From an uncultured Kordia sp. (GTDB taxonomy: Bacteria; Bacteroidota; Bacteroidia; Flavobacteriales; Flavobacteriaceae), in contig CAJXHW010000076.1 of the NCBI GenBank assembly GCA_913054565.1, positions 1-7,863 of the forward strand: DNA of 7,863 nucleotides, in the 5' to 3' direction. Positions 5,835-7,863 of the stretch are shown here, piece after piece; position 1 is the first letter of the stretch; each line of letters starts with the position of its first letter. Under the pieces are notes generated by a model. The model worked only from the letters and a program-made list of their open reading frames with translations, made no database searches and was not told where the DNA came from. A program made the translations under genes and the position numbers.

Positions 5835-7835
5835 CTAAATCTTTTCTAAAACTATTTTTTCTGCATTTTTTTCTATTAATTTTTTATACACCAATTTTAA
5901 GTCCTCGTAATAAGATACTGGTATAATTGGAAAGTTTATTTGAAATGATTCTGAAATCTGTACTGAATTACCATGTTGTTTTACTAAAAAGCTATATTCT
6001 CCTAAATTATCAGACATCATCACCTTAACATTTTCTGGTATTGATTTTATTTTGTAGCCCTTGGGTATCGTTAAATTTATAATGTTTTTATTTGTTCTTG
6101 GGTACATAAAATCTACAGGATATTTTCTCTCATTTTTACTAAAGATATTATTTTCTTTAGTCAAGAACAACTTTGGTGACAAGTATAAATCATCACCTAT
6201 TTGCTCTATTCCATCACTGTACACAAAATCATACGTTTGTTTAATTGGGCTTACTAATTGATTTTCATTAGCTACTTTAAAGTTTTTGATTGAGACCTCA
6301 TTTTTAAACGCTACTTTTATAATGTCCTCATTTTTTACACTTCTAAATTTATTTCTGTAATTAAATGCATAATAATCTGACTTTTGACTACGGGCTTTCC
6401 CTTCTAACTCTAAGTTCTCTTTTAATTTCGCTAAAATCACAACTGAATTAACCGAATTCCTCTTTGGAAATAAATTTACCCAAGCTGAGCTACCATGCTC
6501 CCTTATTATCCTTCCTTTCCAATTTATCACTCTTTCTGGAAGAATATCAATTGACGTATTCAGTTCTGTTGCATCTAACAATAAAACATTATCATTAACT
6601 TCTATACCGCAAACAACATAATTAAACCCTTGCCTTGTAGGAAACATCGCTTCTCCATTTGATTTAGTTGAAGTCAATACAGGGTTAGCAGATACACCAA
6701 CATACCTTAAAGCCGCTATTAACATTAAGTTAATATCCGCAACATTACCTTTACCTTCTTTATATGCTTTTTTAACTCCTAAATCTGGAAAATATCCTGT
6801 AAATCCATTCCATTTCACTTTCGATTTAATAAAGTCAAATACCAAACTAATTTTTTCAGTTTGACTAAGATTAGTTGTTATCAACTCATCTATGTCACTT
6901 TTAAAGTAATTATTTTTGTTTAGTTCTCTACCAAATGAATCTGACTCATAAATTTTCTTTGTAATTAAATCCCAACTTGTAGCATAATTATTAACTCTAT
7001 CATCTAAACTCTTTGTTGATTGTAAATCGAAAGCTAGTTTGATGACATAATTATTTAATGGCACAGAATACGTTTCTTCTAATAACGCAGGGATGTTTTT
7101 TTCATTAAACTTTATAATTTTATCTTTATAATCTAATGTTCTTTCGAATTCTTGTAAGACAAATCCCCCAGGTTGATTTACCTTCTCCTTCCATTTAATA
7201 TCTCTTCTAACCCGTCGCCCATCAAACTCTAACTTAATTTTATAATTTGACTTTATATTTTCATGCAAATCAAATGTAAAATACTCAGGTATCTTAATCT
7301 GATAATCAAACTCCTTAACAGGTATTATCTCTTGAAGTACTACATCTTTTATTTTATATACAAAGGGAGATTCTGTGAAATATTTTACATCTACTACGCT
7401 TCCTTCTTGAACATCGGGCATTACTATTTTTATTTTTTTCCAGTATTTATTATATTTTTCTTCAAAAACCTCTTTACTCTTTAATTTAGTCTTTTCAATT
7501 TTACCATTGACTAAATTATATGTTATCCCTTTTATTCCTTGAATAATCTCTTTTTTCTTTGCAGATTCGTCATATAAATCAATTTCTATATTTGCATAAT
7601 CAAGACCTTTATTATTATTTATTTTAACTCTTCGCTCGTATTCTGTTATTAACACAAACCCATCATCTACTCTATATTCATAAAAAGATTTTTGTTTTTT
7701 ATATACAACGGTAGCAGCAGAAGATGTATCAACTTCAACAATATCATTAACTTCTAACTTTCCAAACTTATAGTTTTGTGCATTTATTGTTGTCCCAAAC
7801 AACAACACAGCAAATAATAACAGTATTTTTTTCAT
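5835..7835 (-). CDS. Secreted DUF3857 protein with a degenerate transglutaminase-like domain
   Basis: This 666-residue protein begins with a typical Sec signal peptide (MKKILLLFAVLLFGTTINAQ, likely cut after A19). It lacks a lipobox Cys, so it should be periplasmic or outer-membrane associated. Residues about 50-240 fit the DUF3857 beta-rich domain. About 320-425 fit a transglutaminase-like fold, and the rest is a beta-rich C-terminal region seen in Bacteroidetes homologues. In the transglutaminase-like part the stretch GKGNVADINLMLIAALRYVG (361-380) lines up with the usual GxCxD active-site helix, with V365 where the nucleophilic Cys should be. GFNYVV (403-408) has Tyr at the expected His, while the Asp of LLLDATE (D421) is kept. 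It is therefore unlikely to be an active transglutaminase or protease. It heads the four-gene unit and is followed one base later by the pyrophosphohydrolase gene. No function has been demonstrated that I can name; a binding or structural role in the envelope is inference. Confidence 0.88.
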   Translation of the reverse strand: MKKILLLFAVLLFGTTINAQNYKFGKLEVNDIVEVDTSSAATVVYKKQKSFYEYRVDDGFVLITEYERRVKINNNKGLDYANIEIDLYDESAKKKEIIQGIKGITYNLVNGKIEKTKLKSKEVFEEKYNKYWKKIKIVMPDVQEGSVVDVKYFTESPFVYKIKDVVLQEIIPVKEFDYQIKIPEYFTFDLHENIKSNYKIKLEFDGRRVRRDIKWKEKVNQPGGFVLQEFERTLDYKDKIIKFNEKNIPALLEETYSVPLNNYVIKLAFDLQSTKSLDDRVNNYATSWDLITKKIYESDSFGRELNKNNYFKSDIDELITTNLSQTEKISLVFDFIKSKVKWNGFTGYFPDLGVKKAYKEGKGNVADINLMLIAALRYVGVSANPVLTSTKSNGEAMFPTRQGFNYVVCGIEVNDNVLLLDATELNTSIDILPERVINWKGRIIREHGSSAWVNLFPKRNSVNSVVILAKLKENLELEGKARSQKSDYYAFNYRNKFRSVKNEDIIKVAFKNEVSIKNFKVANENQLVSPIKQTYDFVYSDGIEQIGDDLYLSPKLFLTKENNIFSKNERKYPVDFMYPRTNKNIINLTIPKGYKIKSIPENVKVMMSDNLGEYSFLVKQHGNSVQISESFQINFPIIPVSYYEDLKLVYKKLIEKNAEKIVLEKI

Positions 7836-7863
7836 AATTCATTTTTAGTTATTATAAATTTCG

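Noticed and set aside
6061..6261. Plus-strand open frame of 66 codons inside the DUF3857 gene
   Set aside because: It is antisense to the large gene; its hydrophobic look comes from AT-rich reverse codons.
7263..7484. Plus-strand open frame rich in Phe, Tyr and Ile
   Set aside because: It resembles a membrane peptide, but the composition is the expected result of reading Lys/Glu/Asn-rich codons backwards; there are no other gene signals.
7851..7856. TATAAT on the minus strand, 15 bases before the DUF3857 gene start, as its promoter
   Set aside because: The upstream element would lie outside the window, the sequence does not match TAnnTTTG, and such hexamers are frequent in AT-rich DNA.
1..7863. 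Search for CRISPR repeats, tRNA genes, insertion sequences, toxin-antitoxin or phage genes
   Set aside because: No regularly spaced repeats, tRNA-like cloverleaf, transposase or terminal inverted repeats were seen; genes fill nearly all of the window and are core functions.

Overview
The window looks like a stretch of core chromosome from an AT-rich member of the Bacteroidetes, most likely Flavobacteriaceae. The basis is the character of the proteins: a DnaG beginning MISQTT with the flavobacterial 'GLSPF...KDFSSGKGGN' version of the zinc-finger region, an AroA with the HAGTAMRFLTA motif, a secreted DUF3857/transglutaminase-like protein, low GC, almost no Shine-Dalgarno sequences, and one upstream sequence matching the Bacteroidetes -7 consensus TAnnTTTG. 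No rRNA, tRNA, mobile element or CRISPR array is visible.

Layout. Bases 1-65 hold a possible 3' end of an upstream gene and a short leader with alternating inverted repeats. nadE (ammonia-dependent NAD+ synthetase) runs rightward from 66 to 854 and ends 5 bases from the end of dnaG, which runs leftward (2815-860, TTG start). All other genes also run leftward. queA (3973-2924) makes the epoxyqueuosine precursor on tRNA, ends in a strong intrinsic terminator (2872-2903), and has a likely promoter of its own in the 65-base gap behind aroA. Upstream of it is a tightly packed four-gene unit read from right to left: a secreted DUF3857 protein (7835-5835), a MazG-like nucleotide pyrophosphohydrolase (5833-5507), a 77-residue two-helix membrane protein (5507-5274) and aroA (5274-4039). 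The junctions are TAG-A-ATG, TAATG and TAATG, so these four are almost certainly co-transcribed and probably translationally coupled.

Function. The genes are mostly housekeeping: NAD synthesis, replication priming, tRNA modification, nucleotide clean-up and the shikimate pathway. I see no shared pathway and no defence or mobile system, so I do not claim an undescribed system. The most interesting points are the complete loss of the four zinc ligands in the DnaG N-terminal domain, the transglutaminase-like domain that lacks its catalytic Cys and His but keeps the Asp, the non-ATG start of dnaG just after an in-frame ATG-TAA, and the nadE/dnaG tail-to-tail junction with mutually exclusive hairpins and no visible terminator.
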